A stretch of DNA of 64,000 nt from a bacterium (lineage in GTDB: Bacteria; Patescibacteriota; Microgenomatia; UBA1406; GWC2-37-13). Position 1 is the first letter of the stretch. Each line of letters opens with the position of its first letter. This document shows positions 52,036-63,543 of the stretch, one piece after another. The stretch covers positions 1 to 64,000 of the forward strand of contig JAJYOJ010000005.1 of assembly GCA_021796235.1 (NCBI GenBank), written 5' to 3'. Below the pieces are notes generated by a model, which did no database searches, was not told the origin of the DNA, and was given only the letters and a program-made list of their open reading frames with translations. Both the position numbers and the translations under genes were made by a program.

Positions 52036-52890
52036 TTATAGTAATAATCCAAGCAAAAGTAACGCACCAGGAATTATATAAACTGGTGCACTCACTCCAG
52101 TTGAAGGAATAGTTGGTTTAGCAGCAACCGCAACCGTTGTAGGCGTTGCCGATGGTCCAGGCCCAGGAGTTGCGCTTGGTCCCGGGGTTGGTGTTGCAGA
52201 GGGCCCGGGTGTTGGCGTTGCCGATGGTCCCGGGGTTGGCGTTGCTAAAGGCACGGGGGTTGGTGTTGCAGAGGGCACGGGTGTTGGCGTTGCTGAAGGT
52301 CCTGGTATTGGTGTTGCCAATGGTCTCGGGGTTGGTGTCGCAGATGGCCTGGGGGTTGGAGTAGGGGGGGGAGAGGTAGGAGAGGGGATCGGTGAACTTG
52401 CAACAACATTACAACCGCCACAATTCTTACCGTTTGCACTTCCGGCGAGTATTGAACCCGGAATTGGATAAGCTTGATTGACGCAATCAAACTGCATAAC
52501 TGAACAAATAGGTGTTGATGCGGTTAGGCCGCAGCCTTTTCCTGTTGGACAACTTCCTCCACTTCCATCGCAAGAATTGCCCTCGACACCTTGGTAGCCT
52601 GGTTGACCAGGACACTGGCTCAAAGTCCCGGCCCACATTTTTATACAATCAGAATCACACTTATCACATTCGGACTGCGCGTTCGGACCGGAAAAGGTGT
52701 GAATTATTCTCCAGCCGTGGATGGTTTCACTTGGGTATGCGGGGGCAGGACAAGAAATAGAAACCTCTCCGGCTGCTGGAACAGCTTTCCTAATAGGTTT
52801 TTGTAGAACAATAAGGTAAAGTACCAATCCAATCATCGAGACCAACATCACGATGATCCCGATAATAATTCTTGTGTTTATTTTATTCAC
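52036..52890 (-). CDS. Cys-rich, Pro/Thr-repeat surface protein with C-terminal anchor
   Basis: A 284-residue protein with an N-terminal hydrophobic segment (~8-28, signal or anchor), a Cys-rich domain (~45-160, 12 Cys, CDKCDSDC and NCGGC), nine octapeptide repeats of the PTPGPSAT type (178-249), and a C-terminal hydrophobic helix (267-284) after IPSTG. The layout fits a protein displayed on a stalk. IPSTG resembles a sortase motif, but no basic tail follows the helix. Pro/Thr/Ser stalks are common O-glycosylation sites, matching the TMTC-like gene. GTG at 52890 follows TAAAAT at 52899-52904. Function unknown. Confidence 0.75.
   Translation of the reverse strand: MNKINTRIIIGIIVMLVSMIGLVLYLIVLQKPIRKAVPAAGEVSISCPAPAYPSETIHGWRIIHTFSGPNAQSECDKCDSDCIKMWAGTLSQCPGQPGYQGVEGNSCDGSGGSCPTGKGCGLTASTPICSVMQFDCVNQAYPIPGSILAGSANGKNCGGCNVVASSPIPSPTSPPPTPTPRPSATPTPRPLATPIPGPSATPTPVPSATPTPVPLATPTPGPSATPTPGPSATPTPGPSATPGPGPSATPTTVAVAAKPTIPSTGVSAPVYIIPGALLLLGLLL
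52144..52359 (-). repeat. 24-bp tandem repeat, nine units, in a coding region
   Basis: 216 bp coding for nine octapeptides (PTPRPSAT, PTPVPLAT, PTPGPSAT and variants). The unit keeps frame, so changes in copy number alter stalk length only. Confidence 0.9.
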
Positions 52891-52928
52891 TAATTATTAT
52901 TTTAGTCAATTTCTTTTGTAAAATACAA

Positions 52929-53789
52929 CTATAATTCGATCCAGTGAATTTGAGGATCCTTTTTCATAAATGTATACTGGCGTTTCGCATACTGTATTTC
53001 TTTATTTTTCCATTGAGTTACTGCTTCTTGTTTTGCAATTTTACCTTTTAAATATGAAATAATCTCTTTATAGCCGATAGTATTTAATCCCGGATCAGTT
53101 TCTGAATACCCTTTTTTCAGTAAAGCTTTAACTTCGTCGATTGCTCCTTTTTCTAACCTCTCTTCCACTCTCTTTTCTATAGCAGTCCTTAATTTATCTT
53201 TATCTTTGAATCTAAGTCCGATAAACTCAATTTCCGCTGGTAATAATTTTAACCTCAATCGATTGGAATTAATTGATTTCGCACTTTTTCCAGATTGGGC
53301 AATCTCAATTTTTCTAATTAATCTTTGCGGGTTGTTTATATCACTTTGATTAAGTTGATTAAATAGCTGAAGACTTGTTTTCTTAAGAATTTTTTGTAAG
53401 AATGCAATTTGTTTAGTTCCAAGCTTTTTTCTAAGCTGCCAGTTCGGGGGAATATTTTCTGTTCCGAATCCATATAACAGATGTTTTAAATAGAGATATG
53501 TACCGCCAACAATTATTGGAGTAATGTTTTTTTCCCGGAGTTTATGGATAAGCGGTACTGCCAATTTTACGTAATCATAGGAAGAAAAATGTTCATGGGG
53601 ATCAACGACATCATAAAGCCATATTTTATTTTTTGCCGGTTTATCTTTTCCGGTTATAATATCAAGATACTTATAAATTTGGCGCGAGTCACAATTTATG
53701 ACCTGACCTTTGTATTTTTTTGCATATTTAACTGCCAGTTTTGTCTTCCCGGTTCCGGTTTGACCAGTAATAATGAAGATATTAGTCAT
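52929..53789 (-). CDS. miaA: tRNA dimethylallyltransferase
   Basis: A 286-residue enzyme adding dimethylallyl to A37 of tRNAs reading UNN codons. P-loop TGQTGTGKTKLAVKYA, INCDSRQIYKYLDIITGKD (matching the family DSxQvYxxldIgT), DVVDPHEHFSSYDYV, PIIVGGTYLYLKHLL and TIGYKEIISYL. Length is slightly under the bacterial norm of ~310. Its start shares ATGA with the folD stop. MiaB, the next enzyme in the pathway, is not in this window. Confidence 0.94.
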   Translation of the reverse strand: MTNIFIITGQTGTGKTKLAVKYAKKYKGQVINCDSRQIYKYLDIITGKDKPAKNKIWLYDVVDPHEHFSSYDYVKLAVPLIHKLREKNITPIIVGGTYLYLKHLLYGFGTENIPPNWQLRKKLGTKQIAFLQKILKKTSLQLFNQLNQSDINNPQRLIRKIEIAQSGKSAKSINSNRLRLKLLPAEIEFIGLRFKDKDKLRTAIEKRVEERLEKGAIDEVKALLKKGYSETDPGLNTIGYKEIISYLKGKIAKQEAVTQWKNKEIQYAKRQYTFMKKDPQIHWIEL

Positions 53790-54655
53790 CGCTTCAATTT
53801 GGCGCCATCAAGAAGATTTTTGTAAAGATACAGAACATCAATTGGCCCGATCCCTCCCGGTGTTGGCGTATAGTAACCAGCGATATTTTTCACTTCCTTT
53901 GCATCGTAGTCGCCTTTTAGTGAGCCTTTCTCTTTTCGCACGCCAACATTTATTAGAATAACGCCAGGTTTTAAAAATTGAGGCAAAAGAACTTTATTTC
54001 CAACCGCTGTGATTATTACGTCGGCCTCGCGGTAATAGCTTTCTGGTTCGGGAGTGGTTGAATTAATGCCTATATAATTGATTCTAGCCTCAGATAAGGT
54101 TTTGCCGATTGGACCGCCACCAGTCAATCCCCTGCCAACTAAAACAATTTTTTTATTGCGAAGAGCGTATTTAAAAAAACGCCGATCTTTTGACCAGTCG
54201 ATAAGTAAATTTTTCGTAATCTCTCGATTTGCGGAAAATACATGTTTCAAAATTGTTAATACGGCAAGACCGATTGGCGGATAAAAAGGCGTTTTTCGTT
54301 TGTGGCCTTCAATTTCTTTCGCCGTATCTATATATTCATAGATGCTTTCAGTCGAAAGTTGAGCCGGCAAAGGTTGCTGGATGATTATTCCTGTAACTGT
54401 TTTGTCTAGCGATTTAATTTTAATCTTATGCATGAACTCTTCGAACATTGGAGTTTCTTTGAAGTGAATAAACTCGAATTTTATACCGAGGCGGCTAGCT
54501 GTTTTTGCTTTTATTTTTACGAATGAAAGCTGATCCGGAGATGAACCAACTAGAAAAACCACTAATTTGAGCTTCTCTTTCTTGCTTATTTTTTTGACTT
54601 CTTTTTTAAGAACGGCTTCTATTGTCTTGGAGATTTTTTTTCCATTAATTTCCAC
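53786..54655 (-). CDS. folD: Divergent FolD (methylene-THF dehydrogenase/cyclohydrolase)
   Basis: A 289-residue FolD relative. The catalytic-loop motif YVxxKxK reads FVKIKAK (45-51): Lys49 is kept, Tyr is Phe. IIQQPLPAQL and YYTPTPGGIGPIDVLYL match well. The folate-binding KDVDGF is KEIEGH (113-118), and the dinucleotide-binding loop is GRGLTGGGPIGKTL. It should interconvert methylene-, methenyl- and formyl-THF, but these changes make one activity uncertain. GTG start at 54655; the extended -10 lies one leader base upstream. Confidence 0.85.
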   Translation of the reverse strand: MEINGKKISKTIEAVLKKEVKKISKKEKLKLVVFLVGSSPDQLSFVKIKAKTASRLGIKFEFIHFKETPMFEEFMHKIKIKSLDKTVTGIIIQQPLPAQLSTESIYEYIDTAKEIEGHKRKTPFYPPIGLAVLTILKHVFSANREITKNLLIDWSKDRRFFKYALRNKKIVLVGRGLTGGGPIGKTLSEARINYIGINSTTPEPESYYREADVIITAVGNKVLLPQFLKPGVILINVGVRKEKGSLKGDYDAKEVKNIAGYYTPTPGGIGPIDVLYLYKNLLDGAKLKR

Positions 54656-54662
54656 TTTACCT

Positions 54663-54671
54663 ATTATATCA
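54663..54671 (-). promoter_or_regulatory. Extended -10 of folD, with gyrA stop codon as TGn
   Basis: Minus strand TGA-TATAAT: the TGA (54669-54671) is the gyrA stop and TATAAT (54663-54668) follows directly. +1 at 54656, one base before the GTG. Confidence 0.6.
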
Positions 54672-57128
54672 CACGAAAGTGGCGCTCACAACCTTATCGT
54701 TTTTATCGGAAAAGCGCATCAGAATAACCCCTTTTGCAGTACGAGAGCGGGAGGGAATAGATTTTAAAGGGATTTTTACCACCTGACCGAGCAGGCTGGT
54801 TATAATAATTGTTGAATCTGCCGAGCCTAAAATCTGCGAAAAGGCGATTTTCCCAAATTTCTGGTCAACCGACGCAATTTTTACACCTTTCCCGCCGCGA
54901 TGCTGGCCTTTGAAATTCGATAATTTTGTTATTTTGCCAATACCTTTTTCACCGATAACAAAGATATCTTTTTTAAACTGATCGTCGGAAAAAACATCCG
55001 CGGAAATTACTTCATTCTCCTGATCCAATTCAACGCCTTTGACGCCTATTGAAGCTCTTCCGGTTGGTCTGATTTCTTTTTCCTTAAAGACGATAGCTTT
55101 GCCATTTTTAGTGACTAAAATGACATTTTCACGGCCTCCACTTAGTTTAACCCATAAAAGCTCATCATTTTTTTCCAACCGGATTGCGATAATCCCATTG
55201 GTTCTGATATTTGCGTAATCTTTAAACGGCGATTTTTTAATCGTACCTAATTTTGTTGACATTACAATAAACTTATTCTCTAGATTTTCTTTGTTGGTAT
55301 TGTCAAAAGTGAGAATTGAGGTAATTTTTTCTTCGGGGCGAAGCGAAATGAGATTGATAACCGCCTTCCCTTTTGAAGTACGCGAGCCTTGAGGAATATC
55401 CCAAACTCTAGTTTGGAAAACACGGCCTTGATTAGTGAAAAAAAGCATATAGTCGTGAGTCATTGCGGTAGTAATGTAATAGACATTGTCAGTATCCTTC
55501 GTTTCCATCCCGGCTACACCTTTTCCACCCCTGTTCTGGACCCTAAAGGTTTCTCTCGGAATCTGTTTTATATAGCCTTCTTTGGTTAAAACAACTATCA
55601 CTTCTTTATTTTCGATCAACTGTTCGTCGGTAATTTCACCCGGTTTACTGATGACGATTTTGGTTTTACGTTCATCTCCGTATTTTTGTTTCAAATAAAG
55701 CAGTTCATCTTTGATGACCTTTAATACTTTAAAAATATCTTTCAAAAGCGATTCCAAATATGCGATTGTTTCTTTTAACATAGATAGCTCGTCCTCTATT
55801 TTTGTCCGCTCCAAACCAGTAAGCCGGCGAAGCTGCATTTCGAGAATTGCCTGGGCCTGAAGCTCTGACAGTCCAAATTTTTTCTGAAGTAAAGCCTTAG
55901 CGGTGGGTTCGTCTTTTGATTTTTTAATTACGGCGATAACCTCATCGATATGGTCGAGCGCAATAAGATATCCTTCCAGGATATGAGCACGACTTTTGGC
56001 TTGAGCCAATTCATATTCCGAACGTTTTGTGACGATCTCAACCCGGTGTTTTATATAGATTTCAAGAATTGATTTCAGTCCTAAAGTTTGGGGAATTCCA
56101 TCAACCAAACAGACAATATTTGCCGGGAAAGAGGTTTGCAGCTCAGTGTATTTGAAAAGATTATTTAATACTTTTTTATAAGAAGCATCACGCTTGAGCT
56201 CAATGACTACGCGGATTCCGTCGCGATCCGATTCATCGCGAAGATCTGAAATACCAACAATTTTCTTATCATTGGCAAGCTGCGCAATTTTTTCAACCAG
56301 GTTAGATTTATTTACTTGATATGGCAGTTCGTCGACTATGATTGCCATTTTGCCTTTACCTAAATCTTCATCACTTATCTTGGCTCGAACCAGAATTGAG
56401 CCGCGGCCTGTTGCATACATTTGTTTGAGATCTTTTGCGCCATAGATTATGCCACCGGTTGGGAAATCCGGACCCTTGATATGATTTAACAAATCATCAA
56501 GCTCTACATTAAATGTCAAAACTTTTTCTTTTGCTTGAGCTTTATCAATTATCAGGCAGATGGCATCGATTAATTCAACTAAATTGTGGGGAGGAATCTT
56601 TGTCGCCATTCCAACTGCAATTCCTTCTGCACCCATAAGGAGAAGGTTGGGTAATTTTGCCGGTAAAAAAACAGGTTCCTGCAAAGTTCCATCGAAGTTA
56701 TCAATCCAAGGAACAGTTTCTTTATCGATGTCTGCCATCATCTCATCGGCAATTTTTGCCAGTTTTGCTTCGGTGTAACGCATAGCGGCCGGGGGATCGC
56801 CGTCTATTGAGCCAAAGTTTCCCTGACCTTTAATCAAAGGATAACGCATAGAAAAGTCCTGAGCTAACCTGGCTAGCGCCTCATAGACTGGAGCATCACC
56901 ATGAGGATGAAATTTTCCCAAAACCTCTCCGACGACCTTTGCACATTTAGAATAGCGAGCGCCAGAGGTCAATCCCATTTTATACATTGCATACAAAATT
57001 CGACGGTGTACCGGTTTTAGTCCGTCGCGGACATCCGGGAGTGCGCGCTGTACGATTACTGACATCGCATAATCCAGATAGGCCCGTTTCATCTCGGTCG
57101 TAATTTCGGTGTTTTGGATATTTGACAT
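54669..57128 (-). CDS. gyrA: DNA gyrase subunit A
   Basis: An 819-residue type IIA topoisomerase subunit. Catalytic Tyr118 is in [10 protein letters not shown]. The GyrA box in the C-terminal domain reads QNRGGKG (usual QRRGGKG), followed by further beta-pinwheel blades ([49 protein letters not shown]). This supports GyrA over ParC. The quinolone region reads [11 protein letters not shown]: Ala at the usual Ser83 and Glu at the Asp87 position. It starts at a predicted leaderless promoter fused to the ppa stop. Confidence 0.96.
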   Translation of the reverse strand: MSNIQNTEITTEMKRAYLDYAMSVIVQRALPDVRDGLKPVHRRILYAMYKMGLTSGARYSKCAKVVGEVLGKFHPHGDAPVYEALARLAQDFSMRYPLIKGQGNFGSIDGDPPAAMRYTEAKLAKIADEMMADIDKETVPWIDNFDGTLQEPVFLPAKLPNLLLMGAEGIAVGMATKIPPHNLVELIDAICLIIDKAQAKEKVLTFNVELDDLLNHIKGPDFPTGGIIYGAKDLKQMYATGRGSILVRAKISDEDLGKGKMAIIVDELPYQVNKSNLVEKIAQLANDKKIVGISDLRDESDRDGIRVVIELKRDASYKKVLNNLFKYTELQTSFPANIVCLVDGIPQTLGLKSILEIYIKHRVEIVTKRSEYELAQAKSRAHILEGYLIALDHIDEVIAVIKKSKDEPTAKALLQKKFGLSELQAQAILEMQLRRLTGLERTKIEDELSMLKETIAYLESLLKDIFKVLKVIKDELLYLKQKYGDERKTKIVISKPGEITDEQLIENKEVIVVLTKEGYIKQIPRETFRVQNRGGKGVAGMETKDTDNVYYITTAMTHDYMLFFTNQGRVFQTRVWDIPQGSRTSKGKAVINLISLRPEEKITSILTFDNTNKENLENKFIVMSTKLGTIKKSPFKDYANIRTNGIIAIRLEKNDELLWVKLSGGRENVILVTKNGKAIVFKEKEIRPTGRASIGVKGVELDQENEVISADVFSDDQFKKDIFVIGEKGIGKITKLSNFKGQHRGGKGVKIASVDQKFGKIAFSQILGSADSTIIITSLLGQVVKIPLKSIPSRSRTAKGVILMRFSDKNDKVVSATFV

Positions 57129-57134
57129 TTTAGA

Positions 57135-57140
57135 ATTTTA
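57135..57140 (-). promoter_or_regulatory. -10 element of gyrA containing the ppa stop codon
   Basis: TAAAAT on the minus strand; its first three bases (57138-57140) are the TAA stop of ppa. +1 falls at 57128, the A of the gyrA ATG. Confidence 0.5.
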
Positions 57141-57650
57141 GATTAGAGCTTTCTTAATTGCCTCCAAGGCTTTTTCTTTGGTTAAAAAGTTACGTGTTTT
57201 TACCCACTTGTTGGGTTCAAGTTCTTTATAATGATCAAAAAAATGTTTGATTTTTTTCTTGGTAAGCTCGTCCACATCATTTATATCTTTTACATTGGAA
57301 TAAAACGGATCGACCTTCACTGTCGGTACTGCCAGTATTTTCGTGTCGATGCCCTCTTCATCTTCCATTTCAAGCATTCCGATTGGACGGGCCGGGATCA
57401 CGGTACCAGTTGCAACAGGGTAGGTTGAGATAACCAATACGTCAACAGGATCGCCGTCTTCGGCAGAAGTACCCGGGACAAATCCGTAATTAAAAGGATA
57501 AAACATTGCAGTATAGGCAAAACGGTCAACCATAACCACGCCCGATTCTTTATCAAGCTCATATTTTATAGACGAGCCTTGAGGAATCTCGACAAATACG
57601 TTAATATCCTCCGGAGGATTTTTGCCAGCTGAAAGTTTTTTTATGTTCAT
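57138..57650 (-). CDS. ppa: Inorganic pyrophosphatase
   Basis: A 170-residue family I enzyme that hydrolyses pyrophosphate and pulls biosynthesis forward. The metal ligands are in [12 protein letters not shown], and the entry has [29 protein letters not shown] and [13 protein letters not shown]. The length matches the bacterial hexameric form. It lies 25 bp after gyrB and 9 bp before the gyrA start on the same strand. No strong Shine-Dalgarno sequence is seen. Confidence 0.96.
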   Translation of the reverse strand: MNIKKLSAGKNPPEDINVFVEIPQGSSIKYELDKESGVVMVDRFAYTAMFYPFNYGFVPGTSAEDGDPVDVLVISTYPVATGTVIPARPIGMLEMEDEEGIDTKILAVPTVKVDPFYSNVKDINDVDELTKKKIKHFFDHYKELEPNKWVKTRNFLTKEKALEAIKKALI

Positions 57651-57675
57651 ATTTATTTAAAGTAATTTATAACTT

Positions 57676-60023
<2,348 letters not shown>

Positions 60024-60031
<8 letters not shown>

Positions 60032-60566
60032 CTTTACTCACCCCCTTTGCTTTTAGAATGTAAACAAGTTTATTCGTATTAAATTTGAGAGCATAGACTA
60101 ATTTTATCGAAGGATTTTTCATACCACCAAGAATCTTGGCTATCAATTGATCCTTTCCCGGAAGTTTTGCAATTTCGCCAGTTTTTGTTTCGTCGTAACT
60201 TACGCCATCCAGAAAGGCAAACTTAAAGTCCAGGGTTTTTTCTTTTTGGATAAATTGATAAAAAGCATTAAGGCCCCGACTCCAATCACCTGTGAAGGTT
60301 AAGATTGCGGAGTTATGTGTCAAAGGAAAGAATTTTTTTCGGATTTCGGCAAATACCTTGTTAGTTACCGAAAGCTTGTTGATGGTTTTTTCGAAAAGAG
60401 AATTCTTGACAATTTTGATCTCGCTGCCGGATTTTTTTAGCTCTTTGCGGAGTGTTTCTAAAGCTTGATGAGGAGTTTTTTCAAAATGCACCACTACAAA
60501 ATTGTTACTCTTTACTAAAGAAGTTGTTATTCTTTCTAGAAGGCTAGTTTTTTGTTCAGCTACCAT
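60024..60566 (-). CDS. rplJ: Ribosomal protein L10
   Basis: The stalk base protein, 180 residues: [20 protein letters not shown] at the start, [20 protein letters not shown] as the rRNA-binding region, and a C-terminal helix (~150-180) that binds L7/L12 dimers. Both are co-expressed with a structured 88-nt leader, the classical site of L10 autoregulation. The start (ATG 60566) has no Shine-Dalgarno sequence; hairpins lie directly upstream. Confidence 0.94.
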
Positions 60567-60654
60567 GGGTATTACCGATCCCGAATTTTAACTCGGGAAT
60601 TCCTCTCGGAATTGTTTTACAGCCTCGAAACTTGGCCAACCGAAAGTCTTAGGT
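60567..60654 (-). promoter_or_regulatory. Structured leader of rplJ-rplL, candidate L10 autoregulation site
   Basis: Of the long leaders in the window, it has two adjacent stems: AATTCC-GAGA-GGAATT (60598-60613) and TCCCGA/TCGGGA (60579-60598), plus AACC...GGTT near the 5' end. Position and compact stems fit the L10 leader class, but I cannot match the consensus base by base. Confidence 0.5.
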
Positions 60655-60660
60655 TAAATA

Positions 60661-60666
60661 ATTATA
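60661..60666 (-). promoter_or_regulatory. -10 element of the rplJ operon
   Basis: TATAAT on the minus strand, 8 bp after the rpmE stop codon; +1 near 60654. Confidence 0.55.
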
Positions 60667-60674
60667 CTCTTTTT

Positions 60675-60974
60675 TTAACTTTCTTCAAGTAGTTCGCGTA
60701 ACGACTTAACTTTTTTCTCGCTTTTTTCTTCCTTTTTCTTCTTTGCTGTTCCTGACGATTGATATTTTAAGGCTGCTTGCTGTTTCTTCTGGAATGCGTC
60801 TACCCTACCTTTGGAATCGACAAATCGATGTTCACCCGTATAAAAAGGATGGCATTTGTAGCAGACCTCGACAGTAATGCTTTGTTTAGTTGAACCAGTT
60901 GTGAAAGTATTGCCACAGGAAGCGCAGGTTACGACCGCTTCATTGAAATAGCTTGGATGAATTTTTCCTTTCAT
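60675..60974 (-). CDS. rpmE: Ribosomal protein L31, zinc type, with basic tail
   Basis: L31 core (residues 1-~70): [20 protein letters not shown], the second knuckle [10 protein letters not shown], so two Cys pairs bind zinc, and RVDAFQKK. A ~30-residue Lys/Glu-rich tail ([14 protein letters not shown]) is added, giving 99 residues against about 70 in most bacteria. The frame is open to 61019, but the ATG at 60974 starts the conserved core and lies 3 nt after the predicted +1 (TGgTATAAT at 60984-60992). Confidence 0.93.
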   Translation of the reverse strand: MKGKIHPSYFNEAVVTCASCGNTFTTGSTKQSITVEVCYKCHPFYTGEHRFVDSKGRVDAFQKKQQAALKYQSSGTAKKKKEEKSEKKVKSLRELLEES

Positions 60975-60983
60975 AAGTGAAAT

Positions 60984-60992
60984 ATTATACCA
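60984..60992 (-). promoter_or_regulatory. Extended -10 of rpmE, overlapping the prfA stop
   Basis: TGgTATAAT on the minus strand; hexamer 60984-60989, +1 near 60977, three bases before the ATG. It lies in the last codons of prfA (stop 60985-60987). Confidence 0.55.
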
Positions 60993-61671
60993 TAACTTTT
61001 TCCCACTTCCCATCCTCAATTATTTCTTCCAGGTTATGAAAACTTTTTCCCAGGCGGTGATCGGTTAGGCGGTTCTGCGGGAAGTTGTAGGTTCGGATTT
61101 TATCGGCGCGTTCTCCTGTTCCAACATTTTTTACAAATGAATACACCATACCCTTTTTTTTCTCTTCCTCGAGCTGATAGAGTTTGCCGGCAAGAAGTTC
61201 GAGAGCGATTTTCCGGTTTGCCTCCTGATAACGCTCTTGACTGGCCGTCACGACAATTCCAGTAGGTTTATGAGTGAGCCGGACCGCGGTTGAAACCTTA
61301 TTCACATTTTGTCCGCCGTGTCCGCCGCTTCGGTAGAACTGCCATTCAAGGTCATTGGGATTTATCCTTATATCGGATGAAATGATTTGGGGCAAAACAA
61401 CAATTACGGCGGTTGATGTATGAATTCTTCCTTTTCTTTCGGTCTCGGGAATCCTTTGAACCCTATGCACTCCGGTTTCGTTCTTAAAAAGCCTATAAGA
61501 ATTTTCTCCCGAGAGTTTGAGAACATCTTCGTTAAGATAGGAATATTTAAATCCCTTTCGTTGGGCAAAACGGATGTAGGAAATCAGAAGTTCCCGCATC
61601 CACAATTTTGCTTCATCTCCCCCCACCCCGGGCAAGGCCTCAATTATTGCGATGTTCGGATTGATTTGCAT
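60985..61671 (-). CDS. prfA: Peptide chain release factor 1, lacking domain 1
   Basis: A 228-residue class I release factor. The codon-recognition tripeptide is PET (75-77) in [18 protein letters not shown], matching the PxT of RF1 (UAG/UAA). GGQ (119-121) sits in [20 protein letters not shown]. About 100 residues of the normal N-terminal domain 1 are missing: the protein starts just before the conserved [14 protein letters not shown]. The frame starts inside the end of hisS (28-bp overlap), leaving no room for domain 1. Around GGQ it also resembles PrfH/ICT1-type factors. Confidence 0.88.
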   Translation of the reverse strand: MQINPNIAIIEALPGVGGDEAKLWMRELLISYIRFAQRKGFKYSYLNEDVLKLSGENSYRLFKNETGVHRVQRIPETERKGRIHTSTAVIVVLPQIISSDIRINPNDLEWQFYRSGGHGGQNVNKVSTAVRLTHKPTGIVVTASQERYQEANRKIALELLAGKLYQLEEEKKKGMVYSFVKNVGTGERADKIRTYNFPQNRLTDHRLGKSFHNLEEIIEDGKWEKVMV

Positions 61672-62891
61672 AATAAATTAATTAACTGATTTATTGTGAG
61701 TTCTTTCTGTTCCCCCGTCTTCATATTTTTAAGCTTAATTACATTTTTTTTAATCTCTTCAGGACCGACGATTATAACGTATTGAATCCCTTTTCGATCG
61801 GCATATTTGAGTTGCTTATCGAGTTTGATTGAGGCTTTATCGTATATTTCTGAATTTATTCCAGTCTTCCGAAGTTCATTAACAACCTTGACCGAATCGT
61901 TTAAAAGTCCTTCATTGAAAATCGTAACCAATACATCTGTTGATGAATCTGAAACGCTTTGAGGGAAGAGTTTCAGTTCCTCCATCGCATTTATTATTCT
62001 GTCAAATCCGAACGCAATTCCAGTAGCCGGTGTTTCAACCCCTATAAATTGACCTATAAGCTTGTCGTAGCGGCCTCCTCCTGCTAATGATCCAGTCTTA
62101 TACTCATTAACTTTAAGTTCAAAGATAGTGCTTGTGTAATATTCCAATCCGCGAGCTAAAAAGGGATCAAAAACAAAATCTCTTCCTTCCGTAAATCCGT
62201 AAGAGGTTAAGACGGAAAAAATTTCATTCAATCGAGAATTTTTTTGTGAGGTCTCTAGTGAAGCAAATATTTTATCTGCCTCCTGGAAATTTTTTTGTTG
62301 CAGTTCTTTTATTACTTTCTCTTTCCCGATCTTTTCCAATTTGTCCAAAGTTATTATTGCAGTTTTTGTAAGTCCTAAGTCATCAAATATACTACGGTCA
62401 TTTATGCGCATCGTGGCATTTTTAAATCCTAGTTTTTTAAAAGCTTCTAAAGTACAAGCAATTATTTCGGCATCTGATAATGATGAAGAGGCTCCAACAA
62501 TGTCGATGTCGCACTGAAGAAATTCGCGATATCGACCAGATTGCGGGTTGTCGGACCGCCAAACCGGTTGGATTTGGTAGCGTTTGAAAGGTTTTGGCAA
62601 ATCTGAATACTGAGCGACCAATCTAGCCAGGGGAACGGTTTGGTCGTAGCGCATCCCAACCTTTCTTTTTCCTCTATCCTCAAATAAATACATTAATTTA
62701 TCGGCCTCATCTCCATATTTACCAAGAAGTGTTTCGGCATACTCAAGGGCAGGCGTTTCTAACGGCTCAAAACCGAAAAGCTCAAAGGTTTGTCTGATTT
62801 TTTCCACAGCAAAATCACGTTTTCGTTTTTCTTCGGGTAAAAAATCACGGAAACCTTTTAACGTCTGTGGTTTTATCTTTTGGGTTGCCAT
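61644..62891 (-). CDS. hisS: Histidyl-tRNA synthetase
   Basis: A 415-residue class II synthetase. Motif 1 region: [20 protein letters not shown]; motif 2: [26 protein letters not shown]; histidine-A motif [15 protein letters not shown]; motif 3: [11 protein letters not shown]. The anticodon-binding domain (~325-415) is present. It charges tRNA-His. It is the first gene of a leftward set with prfA and rpmE, with a TATAAT two bases plus leader upstream. Confidence 0.96.
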   Translation of the reverse strand: MATQKIKPQTLKGFRDFLPEEKRKRDFAVEKIRQTFELFGFEPLETPALEYAETLLGKYGDEADKLMYLFEDRGKRKVGMRYDQTVPLARLVAQYSDLPKPFKRYQIQPVWRSDNPQSGRYREFLQCDIDIVGASSSLSDAEIIACTLEAFKKLGFKNATMRINDRSIFDDLGLTKTAIITLDKLEKIGKEKVIKELQQKNFQEADKIFASLETSQKNSRLNEIFSVLTSYGFTEGRDFVFDPFLARGLEYYTSTIFELKVNEYKTGSLAGGGRYDKLIGQFIGVETPATGIAFGFDRIINAMEELKLFPQSVSDSSTDVLVTIFNEGLLNDSVKVVNELRKTGINSEIYDKASIKLDKQLKYADRKGIQYVIIVGPEEIKKNVIKLKNMKTGEQKELTINQLINLLCKSIRTSQ

Positions 62892-62899
62892 ATGAGTGA

Positions 62900-62905
62900 A
62901 TTATA
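62900..62905 (-). promoter_or_regulatory. -10 element of hisS
   Basis: TATAAT on the minus strand; +1 near 62893, two bases before the ATG at 62891. Confidence 0.5.
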
Positions 62906-62928
62906 CAATAAAGTTTGAAGGTAAATTG

Positions 62929-62937
62929 TGCTAAAAT
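62929..62937 (+). promoter_or_regulatory. Extended -10 giving a leaderless phosphatase transcript
   Basis: TGcTAAAAT; hexamer 62932-62937 puts +1 at 62944, exactly the A of the ATG. Confidence 0.6.
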
Positions 62938-62943
62938 GACCAA

Positions 62944-63540
62944 ATGACAACGCTATATTTCGTCAGGCACGGAACATATGAAAATCCAAAGGGTATAAAC
63001 CCGTTCCGATTACCTGGTTTTCCGCTAGCTAACGAAGGTGTCAAACAGGCTGAAGAAGACGGAAAATATTTTCTGGACAAAAATATTGCGGCAATTTATA
63101 CAAGCCCGATTCTTAGGACCAGGCAGACAGCGAAAATTATCGGTACAAAAATTAACCTAAAGCCGAGGATTACTGATTTATTAATCGAGGTACGTACGCC
63201 GTTTCAGGGATACGACAAAGAGTATATAAGTAAAGTTATTAAAAATATTTATCAAAATAAACTGCATCGAGAGAAGAAGGGAGAAAGCATTAAGGATATT
63301 CAAAACAGAGTACGGCAATTTATTGAAAAGGTTTTAGGAACAAGCAAAGATAAGAATATTATTGTTGTATCACACGGAGATCCAATTATGTTTTATCTAA
63401 TGAAAGAAGTTGGTAATAAAATAACTGGTGGCGACAATGAACTGCACTGGAAAAATTTCACTTACATTCCGATGGGAGGTATTTTAAAAGCCCAATATCG
63501 AAAAAATAAACTTCAATCGTTGCAGCAGGTTAATTACTGA
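62944..63540 (+). CDS. Histidine phosphatase family protein
   Basis: A 198-residue phosphoglycerate mutase-like protein. The catalytic RHG is in LYFVRHGTYENPKG, the second His in VVSHGDPIMFYLM, and the Arg in SPILRTRQTAKI. The family covers broad phosphatases, CobC and SixA; the specific substrate cannot be told. The start codon coincides with the predicted transcription start. It is convergent with the S41 protease, with a 3-bp gap. Confidence 0.9.
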   Translation: MTTLYFVRHGTYENPKGINPFRLPGFPLANEGVKQAEEDGKYFLDKNIAAIYTSPILRTRQTAKIIGTKINLKPRITDLLIEVRTPFQGYDKEYISKVIKNIYQNKLHREKKGESIKDIQNRVRQFIEKVLGTSKDKNIIVVSHGDPIMFYLMKEVGNKITGGDNELHWKNFTYIPMGGILKAQYRKNKLQSLQQVNY

Positions 63541-63543
63541 ATG

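Noticed and set aside
52144-52359. CRISPR-like repeat array
   Set aside because: The 24-bp units are contiguous without spacers and code for a Pro/Thr octapeptide in frame.
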